This document shows positions 17,801-25,647 of a stretch of 64,000 nt of DNA, in pieces. Made by a program: the position numbers and the translations under genes. The stretch lies in the NCBI RefSeq assembly GCF_000364225.2, contig NZ_AQFT02000001.1:3925501-3989500 (forward strand). Direction: 5' to 3'. The stretch comes from Eubacterium plexicaudatum ASF492. GTDB taxonomy: Bacteria; Bacillota; Clostridia; Lachnospirales; Lachnospiraceae. The first letter of the stretch is position 1. Every line of letters begins with the position of its first letter. The notes beneath the pieces are model-generated. The model did no database searches and was not told where the DNA came from. It saw nothing but the letters and a program-made list of their open reading frames with translations.

Positions 17801-18341
17801 TCCACCACGTTACGCGAGCAGACCACATGTACACACCTGCTGCAAGTGTCTCCGACGGTGTAAAGCTGGCTCCTGTGGACTCCTGGACGGTAGACATATC
17901 ATTTAAACTCTTAAGAATCCATTGGAAGGTTGCATCCGGCAGGGTGGAGGAACAGGTAAGTGTGATGGGCTTTCCATATTGCATGGTTTGGCCGGGGGCC
18001 GGCGCTGTGAACGTACCATCCGTTTTCGTATAGCCGCAGTTTTCACAGCTGCGCCGGATGGTAACGGCGTTCTCATTATGTTCCGGCGTCCACGAGCCGT
18101 AGGTATGCGCCTCTGTTTTGGCCCTGCCGCAGAACTGACAGGCCGTGGTGTGATGCTCCCCGCCGCTGTCGGGCGTATAGGTGTACTGACAGTCCTCCGC
18201 AGCTCCCGCATACCCGCAGGCCAGACAGGTCATGGCGTGGGTTTCCGCACCTTCATTCGGCGTGCACTCGCAGACACCCTCGCCGGTATGGTTGCACTTC
18301 TTCACCGTCACTGTGCCGGTCAGCGACTGATCGCCCAACAC
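14811..18341 (-). CDS. Surface protein, C-terminal 1176 residues (YDG, InlB-like, SLH and cell-wall repeats)
   Basis: This frame carries the C-terminal part of a roughly 1900-residue secreted protein that also includes 18440-19522, 19513-20205 and 20117-20509. In order it shows Cys-rich CxxCG motifs, a YDG-type domain (GATAEGRAYDGTNSVEITGV), an MBG-like domain (TGRTYNGSPIEY), a divergent InlB B-repeat (ITVQAGTGGTASASPTSAEK), a Gly/Ser linker, an uncharacterised domain, three SLH domains (FTDIKNHWAEDNIIF, FTDVKADAYYAPYVNWAAEK, FADNAQISGWAAKEVKAMQQ) and choline-binding-like GWLQDDKKWYWLDSNGWMF repeats. SLH domains would anchor it to cell-wall polymer. Frames 18341 and 18440 rejoin if the C run at 18459-18463 gains one base. 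Confidence 0.88.
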   Translation of the reverse strand: MLGDQSLTGTVTVKKCNHTGEGVCECTPNEGAETHAMTCLACGYAGAAEDCQYTYTPDSGGEHHTTACQFCGRAKTEAHTYGSWTPEHNENAVTIRRSCENCGYTKTDGTFTAPAPGQTMQYGKPITLTCSSTLPDATFQWILKSLNDMSTVQESTGASFTPSETLAAGVYMWSARVTWWTGSDGGTMTLSDYLSVLPAPLTATGATAEGRAYDGTNSVEITGVTLAGILNGDDVSVDTTGLTGTLNGSNAGTYTNLTLPAMTLTGADAENYTVTRPAGAVPASVTIRKAAPLTPKTGDLAVANKQAHTYTYGLGALRPDVPEGISLGSTAVTYELGTVSLGSYYDSGAMIDGQTLTLPIKAVESDSETKIGTITVTIHTQNFEDMTATIDVRSVNKQSVDISGVTLTGRTYNGSPIEYQQTATASVDGKTVNVNGFVYTWDTPNHAAPVNAGNYTLTVSVDPEDRNYIGSTTIPVVIEQAEIRVTAPSKTIYVGETAPVFSAADCNITGLVQGENLKTPPTVAYAEAPDTSKTGSVTVTASGAEVPEGGNYKDRIVYENGTLTITSKPLPPAKYTITVQAGTGGTASASPTSAEKGTKITLNATPDGGYHFKEWQVISGGVTISNNSFTMPAANVTVKAVFERNSNGGGNSGGSGGGGGSSSGGGSSSGDNGSSGGGSTIVARPDETKPDTPTTSQTKPATPDKNGNVAVDNGTVQSAINTAKNDAKKNGNTANGVAVVIPVTPKEGQNSFNVTINAQTLNTLVREKVKRLEINIEGVVVGGMDTKLLKWLDTLSANGDVIFRVKKTDPSGLSKEAKAAIGTRPVYDLSLVYLSGGKETPITDFDGHTIAVRLPYAPAKDEKTGNLYAVYVDGKGKVEWLTKSSYDPDLGTVVFETGHFSIYGIGYKNPAPAFTDIKNHWAEDNIIFVASRGLLAGTGNNQFSPDTGMTRGMFVTALGRLAGIDQADYKTGKFTDVKADAYYAPYVNWAAEKGIVNGTSATTFSPDTNITREQMAVIMANYAKKLGYDLPAAHDAVTFADNAQISGWAAKEVKAMQQAGILAGKGGNRFDPKGTATRAEVATVLRRFVEIVIDPQTAQGWMQNHSGSWQYLKNGKPVTGWLQDDKKWYWLDSNGWMFAGGFKQIDGKWYYFYADGSMSANTTIDGYTIGPDGARK

Positions 18342-18439
18342 GCCCGTAAGGGGAGCGCCGCTTTCGTCAAAATAGGCGTACCGGGTGTCGCCGCTGTGAC
18401 CCAGCAGGTCGCCGAGGGTGAGGGATGAGGATTGGCTCG

Positions 18440-19522
18440 CTATCGCAATCGCCGCCGTCCCCCGGAGTAGGTCCCGCCCTCCAGCGTGGCAGTTCCCAGC
18501 ACAGTAAGAGCGTTGCTATTTACGGAAATAATCTCGCCCGTTCCTCGGATGGTTACGTTAGAATCTCCATAAGTATAAATGGCCATCCCAGAGCCGGTCA
18601 TGCGGATTGTGTGCCCGTTCAGATCCAGGGTGCAGGTGACGTACTGGCCGACGACAAGCCTCTCGCTTCTCTCCAGATCCCGCAGCAGCGTAAGCGTATA
18701 GATCCCGTTTACGGTGTTGAGGGTCGCCTCAAGCTGCGCCTCCGTCAGGAGCGTGCCATCCGGTTCCATCCTTGCCACGGCCGCCGCGCCGCAAACAGTG
18801 CAGGTGAGACGGTTCTCGGTCCAGTCGTGGGCCTCGGCGCCGTCGCTCTTGCCGCAGGCCAGACATGCGGAGAGGCTGTGGGTGCCGTCGCCCTTGTCCT
18901 GAGGGGCGGTTGTGTCCGGGTGGGTACATTTCACTACGGCGACGGGGCCCTCAATGTCTTTTTGGTCCAGAGTCAGCGCCACGGGCTTGCCGTCTCGGCA
19001 GAAAGCATAGCCCTCCGCCAGGATGGAGGACAGGCCGTTTTCGGCGTGTATATCACCGAAGGTTCCGCCGCTGAGCGTAGCGGTACCGCTTGAATACAAG
19101 TTCAAGCCCTTGCCGCTTTCTCCCACGCTCCCGCCGGTGACGGTGACGCTGCCGTAAACTTCTATGGCGTGACCGCTGCCGCCCTCCGGCAAAAGCGTTC
19201 CTCCCTCCATGCGAAACTGTCCGAATTTGCTAGATACAGCGACACAGCAGCCAGTTGGATCGGTATTTTTCAGTGTGCCGCCCTTCAAGGTCAGGGAGTC
19301 CCTATTGACATAGACGAGCGCGCTGCTTTCACAGTTGCCGGAGAGGGTGTAGCTTCCGCAGTCCAGGGTAATATCACCTCCGGCGTGCGTAAACAGGGAC
19401 ACTCCATCCGGGAGCTTTACGTCGTCCAGCAGGGTGAAGGTGGCGCCCTTATTCTGGTTGGCCCCCAAGGCCTCCTTCAGCTGATCCCCGGTCAGGTAGG
19501 TGGTGACGCCCTTCACCTCCAT
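18440..19522 (-). CDS. Surface protein, beta-helix segment (same gene as 14811-20509)
   Basis: The frame carries a parallel beta-helix-like region with repeated GG-T steps: ALVYVNRDSLTLKGGTLKN, FGQFRMEGGTLLPEGGSGHA, GSVTVTGGSVGESGKGLNLY, GTATLSGGTFGDIHAENG. A CTHPDTTAPQDKGDGTHSLS and CLACGKSDGAEAHDW Cys pair follows. The apparent start at 19522 is internal: reading back in this frame gives PDPAAEEDGPAQIKMEVKG, which continues the preceding segment if one base is added near the CCC/GGG at 19573-19575. The end at 18440 is likewise a frame break in a five-base homopolymer. Confidence 0.8.
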   Translation of the reverse strand: MEVKGVTTYLTGDQLKEALGANQNKGATFTLLDDVKLPDGVSLFTHAGGDITLDCGSYTLSGNCESSALVYVNRDSLTLKGGTLKNTDPTGCCVAVSSKFGQFRMEGGTLLPEGGSGHAIEVYGSVTVTGGSVGESGKGLNLYSSGTATLSGGTFGDIHAENGLSSILAEGYAFCRDGKPVALTLDQKDIEGPVAVVKCTHPDTTAPQDKGDGTHSLSACLACGKSDGAEAHDWTENRLTCTVCGAAAVARMEPDGTLLTEAQLEATLNTVNGIYTLTLLRDLERSERLVVGQYVTCTLDLNGHTIRMTGSGMAIYTYGDSNVTIRGTGEIISVNSNALTVLGTATLEGGTYSGGRRRLR

Positions 19523-20205
19523 CTTAATCTGGGCGGGGCCATCCTCCTCCGCCGCCGGGTCGGGGGCATTGGCCCGTCCAGCGCCTCTTGCAGCTCGTAA
19601 CAGCGGGAGAGGTCAAGCTGCTCCTGTTCCTCCCCGGTCAGTTCTGCAAACAGTGCAAGTATCTGATCAAGCTGCGCCCGCACCTCCGACCCATTCTCCT
19701 CCGTGATGCTCCCCACCTCCGGCAGGGCGGCAATCAATTCCTCTATCGGGCAGATGCGGCAATCATAAGTACACGGGCTGCCTTCCCCGTCCTCTGACGC
19801 AGGCTGGTAGCCGCAGGATTCATCATGTGCCTGATGGTGCTTGCAGATGCCGGTATCTTCCGGCTGTTTTGTATCTTCTTTTTCAGCTTTCCCTTTGCAG
19901 TCCGACAGGCCGGCATCCTCTGCGCCGCAGACCGGGCAGTCAGGATTGATTTGACCCTCTGTACAGAGGGTCAAACAAGAGCATTGCTCTTGTTTGATGA
20001 TTCCTGTTTCCGGTTCCTCGTCGGCTTCGCCGCTGTCCTGCGGATTGCAGATTTCACACACATAGGTGCATGGTGTTCCCGGCGTACTTTCGGTGTAGCC
20101 GCACTCGCTGTCATGCTCATGCCGGCAGTCTAATTTTTCCGTAATACAGCCGCTTTCCCCATCGCAGATATGGGGGGCAGTTTTCCGGCTCCCGTTCCTC
20201 TGCAT
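19513..20205 (-). CDS. Surface protein, His/Cys repeat segment (same gene as 14811-20509)
   Basis: This frame continues the N-terminal His/Cys-rich repeats (CDGESGCITEKLDCRHEHD, SECGYTESTPGTPCTYVCEI, CKHHQAHDESCGY, SPCTYDCRICPIEELIAALP), then an acidic helical stretch ending LFAELTGEEQEQLDLSRCYE. The regular Cys and His spacing suggests metal binding or disulfide-stapled repeats. The frame joins the signal-peptide segment if the run of six G at 20172-20177 is five, and the next segment if one base is added near 19573. Confidence 0.78.
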   Translation of the reverse strand: MQRNGSRKTAPHICDGESGCITEKLDCRHEHDSECGYTESTPGTPCTYVCEICNPQDSGEADEEPETGIIKQEQCSCLTLCTEGQINPDCPVCGAEDAGLSDCKGKAEKEDTKQPEDTGICKHHQAHDESCGYQPASEDGEGSPCTYDCRICPIEELIAALPEVGSITEENGSEVRAQLDQILALFAELTGEEQEQLDLSRCYELQEALDGPMPPTRRRRRMAPPRLRWR

Positions 20206-20509
20206 TTGCCGGGGTAGCCTCGTTGTCCGATACGCTGTCCTCTGTTTCCTCTGGGTAACATTCCGGCGTATGCTCGTGGACGCACTCGGTCACTTCGGTG
20301 TAGCAGTCCTCTGTGTGTTCGTGGCCGCATGGCGTTCCCGGCGTTTCTTCTGTATAGCCGCAATCGTCCGTATGCGCGGCGTGGTGTTCGCACAGCCCGG
20401 TTTCCGGCTGTCCTCTGTCTGCCACCGCATGAACCGGAGTTCCTGACATGGTGACAATCATCACCGCAGACAGCAGGAACGCCAACGGCCTCCTTAACTT
20501 GTTTCTCAT
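20117..20509 (-). CDS. Surface protein, signal peptide and first His/Cys repeats
   Basis: The true start of the large surface protein is the ATG at 20509, eight bases after GGAGGG. It gives a clear signal peptide: MRNKLRRPLAFLLSAVMIVT, then MSGTPVHA-VADRG. After it come repeats CEHHAAHTDDCGYTEETPG, CGHEHTEDCYTEVTECVHEH and TPECYPEETE. The frame leaves the conserved reading at the six-G run near 20172 and stops 19 codons later. It is preceded by the pseudo-receiver gene on the same strand, and both are likely transcribed from the promoter near 21097-21124. Confidence 0.82.
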   Translation of the reverse strand: MRNKLRRPLAFLLSAVMIVTMSGTPVHAVADRGQPETGLCEHHAAHTDDCGYTEETPGTPCGHEHTEDCYTEVTECVHEHTPECYPEETEDSVSDNEATPANAEEREPENCPPYLRWGKRLYYGKIRLPA

Positions 20510-20613
20510 AAAATGCCCTCCTGATATTTTGAAAAATGTATGGTTCCCAATTCCCTGTGCCTGGATGAACCCCGCGCCCTGGGCAGGCGCTTTTGGGTTT
20601 TGGGACGGGCGGC

Positions 20614-21012
20614 TCACAAAGCGTTTGTGTTTTGTGTCATAAGCTGCCCTCTGCGGCGCAGAAGCTGCCCAAAGGCTTTCTGCATGGCGGGCAGGGCAAC
20701 CGGCTTTCGCCCAAACCAGTCCGCGTTGTAGCGGTAGGCGCGCAGGGCGAAGTCCAGGTCAGAAAACCAGAAAATCCGCGCCTTTGGCCGTTCCTCCCGC
20801 AGCAGTTCCACCACCTCCAGGCTGAACGTGCCGTCCTGCGCCACCACAAACAGGTCAAAATCTGGCCCGTCCCGCACCATGCTGCAAAAATCCTCCTGTC
20901 TGGCATAGGGGACGATCTCCGCAAAACGCAGGTATTCCCTGGCGCACCGGTCAAGCTGCCCTGCCAGCGCTTTCAGCTCTCCGGGGTTTTCATTATAAAG
21001 TGCAATCCTCAA
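20614..21012 (-). CDS. Degenerate response-regulator receiver protein (stand-alone)
   Basis: A 132-residue protein. The TTG at 21012 is chosen because AAGGAGG lies eight bases upstream and the product then begins MRIALYNENPGELKALAGQL like a receiver domain. The fold is recognisable: FDLFVVAQDG where beta-3 and the phospho-acceptor should be, IFWFSDLDFALRAYRYNAD, then the conserved K-P in GRKPVALPAMQKAF. The acidic pocket is absent (YNEN instead of DD) and the phospho-acceptor Asp is replaced, so it is probably a pseudo-receiver. It has no output domain. It lies between the LytTR system and the surface-protein gene and could modulate the regulator or its targets. Confidence 0.7.
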   Translation of the reverse strand: MRIALYNENPGELKALAGQLDRCAREYLRFAEIVPYARQEDFCSMVRDGPDFDLFVVAQDGTFSLEVVELLREERPKARIFWFSDLDFALRAYRYNADWFGRKPVALPAMQKAFGQLLRRRGQLMTQNTNAL

Positions 21013-21096
21013 TCCGGCTCCTCCTTTCCGCAGTATATAAAAATGAAAAAATGGCATCAAAAAAACCGCCCCTTTTAAGGAATCGGTTATATATTT

Positions 21097-21124
21097 AGCA
21101 TAGCGTTTTTCCCGTTCTTGTCAA
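21097..21124 (-). promoter_or_regulatory. Promoter of the pseudo-receiver/surface-protein operon
   Basis: On the minus strand TTGACA (21124-21119), 16 bases, then TATGCT (21102-21097) precede the TTG start at 21012. The LytTR-type direct repeats lie six bases upstream of the -35 box, the position expected for an activator. Confidence 0.6.
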
Positions 21125-21130
21125 TAGGCT

Positions 21131-21163
21131 CTGCATGAGATGTCAAAAATCTGCATGAGATGT
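21131..21163. promoter_or_regulatory. Direct repeats, probable LytTR-regulator binding site
   Basis: CTGCATGAGATGT occurs at 21131-21143 and 21151-21163, exactly 20 bases apart, which is two helical turns. AgrA/LytTR-type regulators bind pairs of about 9-13-base direct repeats with this spacing. The site lies between divergent promoters: TTGACA for the surface-protein operon and TATAAT (21187-21192, poor -35) for the two-component genes. Binding by the adjacent regulator is inferred. Confidence 0.65.
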
Positions 21164-21232
21164 AGGTCAGGACGCTGAAAATATGGTATAATGGGTCTTG
21201 ACAAACGAAGTCTTTTGTGTTAGGAGGCGAAA

Positions 21233-21966
21233 ATGATGCGGATTGCCATTGCAGACGACCTTTCCGCAGACGCTGGGAAACTGCGGGAATTTATCTGCCG
21301 CTGGGCGCGGGAGCAGGGGATTGTCCTGGTTCCGGCCCCGGCAGTTTTTGAAAGCGGCGAAGCCCTGCTTGCAGGCTTTGCCCCGGATACCTTTGATGTG
21401 ATTTTTCTGGATATTTATATGTCCGGCATGACCGGCATGGAAGCGGCGAAAAAATCCGGGAGCAGGATGATGCCTGCCAGCTAATCTTTACGACAACCAC
21501 CAAGGAATTTGCTGTGGACAGCTATGATGTGGCGGCGGCATTTTACCTGGTCAAGCCCTATTCCTATGAAAAGCTGGCACAGGCCCTGACCCGGTGCGGG
21601 GCAAAGCTTCTGGAACAGAACCAGTGTGTGATGGTTCCGGGCGCGGCAGGACAGCAGCCGCTCCTGCTTCACCAGATTACCCATACGGAATACTGCGGAC
21701 GCTGTGTGGAAGTCCATATCACCAGCGGGGAAAAGATAACCGTCCCCATGCGGCAGGCGGATTTTGCGGCTTTGCTGCTGGACTATCCCTATTTCTGTGA
21801 CTGTACGCGGGGCGTCCTGGTCAATTTCGAGCAGGTGGAGGAGCTGCTGGCTGACCGTTTTCTTTTGAAAAACGGGACAGCGGTTCCAATCAGCCGGTTA
21901 AAATACCGGGAGGTGCGGGAACAGTTTCTCGCTTTTACTTATGCCCGGATGAGAGGAGGGCATTAG
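21233..21966 (+). pseudogene. LytTR-family response regulator (AgrA-like), frameshifted
   Basis: Joined, this is a 244-residue regulator. The receiver domain has IADDLSADAGK (acid pocket), FDVIFLDIYMSGMTG (phospho-Asp near 59) and FYLVKPYSYEKL (conserved Lys). The LytTR DNA-binding domain follows (QPLLLHQITHTEYCGRCVEV, YFCDCTRGVLVNFEQVEELL, VPISRLKYREVREQFL). The frame stops at 21484, but adding one A to the run at 21449-21454 restores KKIREQDDACQLIFTTT and continuity to 21966. TAGGAGG precedes the ATG at 21233. It is followed two bases later by the sensor kinase gene. Confidence 0.85.
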
Positions 21967-21968
21967 AG

Positions 21969-23294
21969 ATGGGAAATGATACCGTTCTCCGCCCTATGCT
22001 GGAGCTTTCGGTTATAATCCCCGGCGCTGTTTTGTGTTATCTGCCCATGAAAGGACACCTGAATGGAAAGGGCAGACGGATCGCTTTGTGGGGAATCCCC
22101 GCTCTGTTGCTGTGGGCTGTTGCGGGCGGCGCTGCCTGTTACAGATTCCGGTGGGATACGAACCTCTGGCTGGTTCCCTCGCTGGCGCTGTCTGCCCTGT
22201 TTTACTGCCGGACAATCACGCTGTCTTACTGGAAAACCGTCAGCGTATTTCTGGCGGTCTGCGGGACGTTTTCCACTTTGAGAAATCTGGCAGTCCTGGC
22301 GGACGCCCTGCTTTCGCCCAAAAGCGGCCCTGTGGTTTTTTCTCTGGGCGGGGCAGCGGCCTATGCCCTGTTTTGCTGGACGCTGCTGGGGCTTATGTGG
22401 TATCCGGCCACCCATGCCGCAAGATGGCTTCTGGATGAAATTGAAATGCCAGGGACATGGTATGTATTCTGGATTCTTCCGGTGGTGTTCCTGAGCCTGA
22501 ACATTGTCATGCGGCCCCAGGAATATTCCACTCTTTACACAAACCGGGTTATGATGTTTTATCCGGTTCTGATGCTGGCGCTTCTGGCGCTGCTGCTGTT
22601 TTGTTACGCGCTGTTTTACTGGATGACAAGGGGGCTGACAAAGAATATGCGTCTGACGCAGGAGAACCGTTTTTTGCAGATGCAGGCCGCCCAGTACCGC
22701 ATCCTGCAAAAGAGCATTGAGGACACCCGGCGCGCCCGCCATGATCTGCGCCAGCATTTCAAGGCATTGCAGGGCTGTGTGGAGAGCGGTGATATAGACA
22801 GGGTTGCGGAGTATGTAAAAGCCTATGGGGAAAGCCTGCCGCCGGATGCCGTCCGCCGGTTCTGCAAAAATTATGCGGTGGATGCCGTACTGCATTACTA
22901 TGGGGAGCAGGCGGTGAGGCAGCAGACCGATATGGAGGTTTCTGTCCAGATGGAGGAAGAAACCATCATCCCACAGCCGGAGTTCTGCGCCCTTTTGGGG
23001 AACCTGCTGGAAAACGCCATTGATGCCTGCGCCGGTTCCAAAGCGCCCCGCATCATTCGCCTGCATATCCGCCAGCAGGGAAAGCAGGCCCTTTATCTGA
23101 CGCTGGACAATACCAGCGACCAGCCGCCAAAGTCCGATGACGGGCGGTTCCTTTCCTCCAGTCACGATGGCTTTGGCGTTGGGACGGAATCGGTACGGGT
23201 GACTGTGGAGCGTTACAGCGGCGATACCCGCTTTGAATGGAAAGACGGGATGTTTTATGTTTCGGTCATGTTATCTGCTCAAAACAAGCCTTGA
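21969..23294 (+). CDS. GHKL sensor histidine kinase (AgrC-like)
   Basis: A 441-residue membrane kinase. Residues 1-215 contain about six hydrophobic segments with no large extracellular domain, as in AgrC-type peptide sensors. The phospho-acceptor is in ARHDLRQHFKALQGC (His near 257); the ATPase domain shows LLGNLLENAIDACAGSKAPR (N box) and SSHDGFGVGTESVRVTVERY (G box). The start has GGAGGG upstream and lies two bases after the regulator gene. No AgrB/AgrD-like pheromone genes are visible, so the signal is unknown. It probably phosphorylates the adjacent LytTR regulator. Confidence 0.88.
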   Translation: MGNDTVLRPMLELSVIIPGAVLCYLPMKGHLNGKGRRIALWGIPALLLWAVAGGAACYRFRWDTNLWLVPSLALSALFYCRTITLSYWKTVSVFLAVCGTFSTLRNLAVLADALLSPKSGPVVFSLGGAAAYALFCWTLLGLMWYPATHAARWLLDEIEMPGTWYVFWILPVVFLSLNIVMRPQEYSTLYTNRVMMFYPVLMLALLALLLFCYALFYWMTRGLTKNMRLTQENRFLQMQAAQYRILQKSIEDTRRARHDLRQHFKALQGCVESGDIDRVAEYVKAYGESLPPDAVRRFCKNYAVDAVLHYYGEQAVRQQTDMEVSVQMEEETIIPQPEFCALLGNLLENAIDACAGSKAPRIIRLHIRQQGKQALYLTLDNTSDQPPKSDDGRFLSSSHDGFGVGTESVRVTVERYSGDTRFEWKDGMFYVSVMLSAQNKP

Positions 23295-23323
23295 CAGATA
23301 CCCCAAGCCTCCGAAGTGCGTGG

Positions 23324-23462
23324 GTTGTCCCAGAGTGCGGGACAACGTGGCAAGCAATGCCCCAGGATAGCCATCCGGCTCCTGGCGCTGCTTGTTGGGG
23401 ATTCCCCAAGCCCCTTTTGAACACAGAATTTCATTCTGTGGCTGCGCGTTCCTGCGGAACGC
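23324..23462. repeat. Cluster of three perfect hairpins between the kinase and relaxase genes
   Basis: GTTGTCCC/GGGACAAC (23324-23346, 7-base loop), CACAGAAT/ATTCTGTG (23422-23440, 3-base loop) and GCGTTCC/GGAACGC (23446-23462, 3-base loop) follow the kinase stop. It could be a structured RNA, a bidirectional terminator zone for the convergent kinase and relaxase genes, or remains of an attachment site. No long T tract is present. Confidence 0.45.
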
Positions 23463-23508
23463 TTTTCACCTGCCTGCGGCGGTGAGAAAATGCGAAAAAA
23501 CAGGCGCG

Positions 23509-24312
23509 TCAGCGGTCCTGCCCCTGTTCCTTTTCCCGGTCATTCTGGCGTTCCTCCCCATATCCCATCAGCCGGTCCACGTTGGCTTTTGCGGCCAGCA
23601 GTTCCCGCATTTCCTCGCGGGAGCGCCGGTACTCGGCATAGTCTTTTTTCTTTCCTTCCAACAATGTTGCGTACTCGGCCTGCAAGCTCTTGACGGTGGG
23701 CAGCTTCTTGATACCCAAATCGTCAAATGCCTGTTTTGCCGCCTTGTGGAGCAAAATATCCGCTTCATGTTCCGCTAAAAATTTCTTGGAATATCCCGCC
23801 TTGCGGTAGGCCGCATAGACCTCGCGGGTTTTCACATAATTGATGATGTGGGTCCGCAGTACGGCTATCTCCGCCATGCGGGTTTCCGCCGCCTTGATCT
23901 GCGCCGACAGCTCATTGTGGCGGGTAGTAGCAGCCGCCGCTTTTTCTTCCAAGACTGCATATTCCAGCAGGCCATGCTCAGTGAGATAGTTCATTGTCTG
24001 CGCCATCTGTTTCAGATTGAATACCTTTGCCCAGCGCGCGTAGCCAGCGCCTTTTCCGGCCTGCAATTTTGCCTGAATATCCACCAGAAGATTGACCTTG
24101 GGAGTGGGAGTTGAAACTGCGTCTTTTCTGCGGGGCGTATGCTGCTTTTCTCCGGCAAGGACCGCCCGTATTTCATCTTCGCTGTACCCTTGTCCCAGCT
24201 TTTCATCCATGCGGGCAACATTTTTCCAGCCGGGGGCTTTGAGCCGGATTGCCTGTCCCCGGCGCGACACTTCACATCCCATTTCTGTAAGCAGTTTTAA
24301 CAGCCCGTCAAA
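23509..24312 (-). pseudogene. ICE relaxase, C-terminal part cut off by a transposon
   Basis: This frame is the C-terminal half of the ICE relaxase. It reads FDGLLKLLTEMGCEVSRRGQ, then AIRLKAPGWKN, a long helical region (YVKTREVYAAYRKAGYSKKF) and a charged tail ending REKEQGQDR. The N-terminal half is at 27864-28484; the two were separated by the insertion of 24313-27863, which duplicated GTCAAA. Without the insertion the joined product would be about 475 residues, ...KPADFDGLLKLLTEMG.... This part has no catalytic motif and is unlikely to be translated usefully. Confidence 0.88.
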
Positions 24313-24505
24313 TGTCGGACGGCAAATTGATGGAAACGCAAACAGCGAATTATTTTTCCGACATTTATCCTATTGACTGCGCAGTGCTGTCTGCAAATGC
24401 ATAGTCCTGTCAAAAATGCTGCACGTTGTTGTCGGTATTGTTTTTCCGCCTGAAATGCAAAAGGCCATGGATCCCATCATGAGACACACGGCCCATATGA
24501 AAAAT

Positions 24506-24829
24506 TTAGTTTTTCTCCTGCTTGTCGGCCAGAACAGGAAGATGAACCAGGCCGGTGGCGACAGTCACTGCATCCACCTTCCGCATCAGGGAGCCGATCC
24601 TTTCTTCATTCCAAAAGATATCGGAGAAATCGGAGAGCTCGCACCCTACATCATGGTTAGGGATGCACAGGTAGTTCCCATATTTATGCCGTCCGGCGAG
24701 GATGTGGAAGTAAGTCCCCCGCCCATTGATCTCAGCTTCATACCATCCGTTCCCCGTGCTCAGCAGGATGATCTGCCCCGTCCAGGTCTCCTTGCGGGAA
24801 CCGCTTTTCAGGATACAGGTATAATTCAT
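24506..24829 (-). CDS. DUF5348-family protein of transposon copy 1
   Basis: A 107-residue protein. The conserved part is GWYEAEINGRGTYFHILAGR, then YLCIPNHDVGCELSDFSDIF and W-NEERIGSLMRKVDAVTVA. The copy-2 protein at 36891 shares the pattern YxCIPxxxVGCxLSxFSDIFWNxxR, which supports a conserved role in both transposons. The fold looks like a small beta-rich domain; no enzymatic motif is seen. It follows the ATPase gene by 12 bases with TAGGAGG before its ATG. Its role is unknown; it could be a transposition accessory or an immunity factor. Confidence 0.75.
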   Translation of the reverse strand: MNYTCILKSGSRKETWTGQIILLSTGNGWYEAEINGRGTYFHILAGRHKYGNYLCIPNHDVGCELSDFSDIFWNEERIGSLMRKVDAVTVATGLVHLPVLADKQEKN

Positions 24830-24841
24830 GTTCCATTCCTC

Positions 24842-25647
24842 CTATCCGAGATTCTGGCTGCTGACAGAAGCCAGGATGACATCCGTATCGATCACTTTCT
24901 TGTCCATCTGTGCCCTAGAGTCAGCGCGTCGGTCATCAGGTTGTCCACCAGGCGGGGGCTCCCCTGGGAGTGACTGTGGACGGCAGAAAGCGCCGCCTGG
25001 TCGATGATGGAGGCTGCGCCTCCGGCACAGGCGATCTTGTGGAGGATGTACTGCGCCACTTCGGAGTCTGAGAGCCCGGAAAAGTTGTAGTGCACTGTGA
25101 TCCTCTGGCGCAGGGCCTCATGGACGGGCTTTTTCAGGGTGCTGTTCAGGTGGGGCTCGCCGCAGAGGATGAGCGTGAAGCAGTTCAGGGAGTCATACCC
25201 ATAGTTCATGAGCATCTTGATGTCCTCCAGGATGCCGGTAGAGAGGTATTGTGCCTCATCGACGGCCAGGAGGAGGGGCTGCTTCTTGTCCTTGTAAAGG
25301 TAGAGGATCTGCTCCTGTACGGCGCGGAACATCCCAGGCTTGCCGCCCCTTGGCTCTAGCCCCAGGACAGAGCAGAGCTGGCGGTAGAATTCCATGACGC
25401 TGACGGTGGAGAGGCAGATGTACTCCATGTGGTAGAGGTTTGGATTGAGGTTCTTTGCAAAGCAGCGCAGGGCGAAGGATTTGCCCATGCCGGGGCGTGC
25501 GGTAAAGAGTCCTATACCCCTTGTGTCCTTTAAGTAGTCCAGGCGGGACGTCATCTCGGAGATGTCCTTTGAGAGGAACCGGTCCTTTTCTCTTGCGTTC
25601 TGTTTGTCAAAGGGATTGAAGGAAAGCCCATAGTAGGAACGGAACAT
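24842..25647 (-). CDS. AAA ATPase of transposon copy 1 (ExeA/TniB/TnsC-like), frameshifted near the end
   Basis: A P-loop ATPase with Walker A ARPGMGKSFAL near residue 52, Walker B PLLLAVDEAQYLSTG near 127, a sensor segment LILCGEPHLNSTLKKP and an arginine-rich ALRQRITVHYNF. This is the ExeA/TniB type found beside transposases, where it selects targets and activates the transposase. The frame stops at 24892, but adding one base to CCC at 24913-24915 gives AQMDKKVIDTDVILASVSSQ and a natural stop at 24842. Its ATG overlaps the corrected transposase stop by one base (TGATG), so the two are translationally coupled. Confidence 0.85.
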
